This document shows positions 62,611-64,000 of a stretch of DNA of 64,000 nucleotides, piece by piece. The notes under the pieces were generated by a model. It ran no database searches, was not told the origin of the DNA, and was given only the letters and a program-made list of their open reading frames with translations. The stretch lies in the NCBI GenBank assembly GCA_036850595.1, contig CM072154.1, forward strand, positions 19,661,330 through 19,725,329, written 5' to 3'. This stretch comes from Rhyacichthys aspro. Taxonomy: Eukaryota; Chordata; Actinopteri; Gobiiformes; Rhyacichthyidae. The first letter of the stretch is position 1. The number at the start of each line of letters is the position of its first letter. The translations under genes were made by a program, and so were the position numbers.

Positions 62611-64000
62611 AGACTAGTGAAAGCATAAGAAGATAACAGAAATATAATAAATTAATATCAAAATACAGTACCCCAGAATCTAAAAATGAATAAAAGTAAT
62701 AAAAGTTCCTGGAAATGTTGGTGGAAACGGGCAAAGACACTGAGGACTGCCATATTTTTGGGCACTTAACATTCAAACAGTTAAAGGTGAATCTAATATA
62801 ACTATCAGCTCCTGTCAATGGATGTTATATATATTTATATCTGGGCAGAGGGCATCAATGGGATAAGTGGGCTCTACCTCACAACTTCCAGGACTTAAAG
62901 GATCTGCTGCTGACATCTTGGGGCCATATGCCACAGGTTTTAAGGAGTCTAGACCGAGAGAAAAGAGTGCCATTGTTCTCTGTGCTTCAGCTTTGACTTT
63001 GGAGCTCTAAGTAACGCCAGACTTACTTTACACTTTTACATTTGTTGGACATTACACTTTCTTCTTTACTTTGGGTTTCTGCCATATCGCTCTGGGCAGA
63101 TCTCAGATTACTACAACACCGTGCTGTAGTTTTATCAGTTTAGATAATCGCACAATAACTGCAGGTAAAGTGAGCGTAAACGCAGCCAGAGTGAGTTTTA
63201 TTTACTCTTGAATGTGTTTGAGAGTTACAATATCCAGCTTAAAACACATGCACTTGTTGTTTACATCTTTTCTCTGTCTGTCTTGTCTTTCAGTGTTTCA
63301 TTTTCTCTGTTTCTCAGTGGTTTAGGGTTCGCCCCCTGCTCCCCTTTGGCCCCAGATCGTTGTGTTATAAAATTCCTCTGTGTTTCCTCAGTGATGATAA
63401 GACACAGGGGCCTGGCCTGGATTTTTGTGCATATCTGTGGCAACTGACTGTCTCCCAACGTATGCATGTGTTTTCCTTTTGAAAACTGCACCATCTTCTC
63501 CTTTTTAGAAACTTGTCTTTTAGCCCCAATGCAACATGTGCATAGTTTGGATATAAACTTTGTTAAAAGCAGGAGTTTGTCACAATATTACAGAACTTTT
63601 ATTGACAAGTTTTGTTAAGAATCCCACCAAGCCTTTGTCCGACTCAACAAAACTGTTTTTCTGTTGCTGTTTTATGTTGTAGCGCTGGTCACATGCATCC
63701 ATTAGACTCTTTGATAACAAATATAAATATGTCTCATGCTTTGTGGATATTCCTTCATTTCAGCAGCTATATTGGATTATTGCAGCGTGTGACTGTGTAG
63801 CGTGTGGCGTGCCGATGTCTGATGAGCTCATGTGATGATTTAAGACTGTTTACAGCCGTGGATTGACTTCAGCGCTGGACTTCACATAAACCTTTCGTAG
63901 ATGGGAGTCCCTGTAATGGATGTGTCTTCACTTTGGGGTCAGAGGGATAATCCCACCTTTAGAGCAAGGATCATCAGATCAACTCTGCAAAGTCCCACTC
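62611..64000. other. No gene established
   Basis: Unique-looking sequence to the right edge. Small frames (63208-63447 plus, 63261-63494 minus) have no supporting context. Confidence 0.45.

Overview
The window reads as AT-rich, intron- and repeat-dominated DNA of a vertebrate, most likely a teleost fish. There are no prokaryotic operons or long natural reading frames. Teleost-type hAT-like non-autonomous transposons, SINE- and LINE-tail fragments and abundant microsatellites are present, and the one gene that can be built is an animal class 3 semaphorin.

The main gene lies on the minus strand. Three coding exons with correct splice sites and matching phases give the N-terminus of a secreted semaphorin closest, from family knowledge, to SEMA3G. 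Exon A (35758-35863) has the start codon, signal peptide and the conserved VPRLRLSYK entry into the sema domain. Exon B (14991-15151) has the NRS glycosylation sequon and the DEYRDRLFLGGKD motif. Exon C (6759-6821) has the I-W-P-P...C...GKD motif. The introns are about 20.6 kb and 8.2 kb. The next expected exon (CANF...CGTGAF) was not found between 1 and 6758, so the gene probably runs off the left edge. The exon A leader continues upstream through a CpG-containing 5' UTR to about 36108, where a strong splice acceptor suggests a further untranslated exon upstream.

Region by region: 1-6758 is probably intron 3, with a (CA)n tract, a homopolymer-damaged patch near 2.75 kb and a weak candidate for two terminal exons of an unrelated membrane protein. 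6822-14990 is intron 2, with a compound AAAAT/AAATT microsatellite, a hAT-like element with a decayed duplication, two relatives of a hAT MITE carrying an internal 21-bp minisatellite (one complete, with a perfect 8-bp target duplication), and tandem RFX-like X-boxes. 15152-35757 is intron 1, with a CpG-dense patch, an expanded minisatellite copy of the same hAT family interrupted by a homopolymer patch, a tRNA-derived SINE, another hAT-like element and a long perfect hairpin. 36109-64000 is upstream or 5' intron sequence. It contains a 1.67-kb minisatellite of about 20/22 bp units with higher-order structure, a CpG-rich possible LTR next to a tRNA-like sequence, and several small repeats. No second gene could be established there.

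No RNA gene or CRISPR array was established. The long frames at 47.3-49.1 kb are artefacts of the tandem repeat. The items most worth checking are the minisatellite-bearing hAT family, the 227-bp higher-order period in the large minisatellite, the three homopolymer patches that look like assembly damage, and the X-box palindrome embedded in a semaphorin coding exon.
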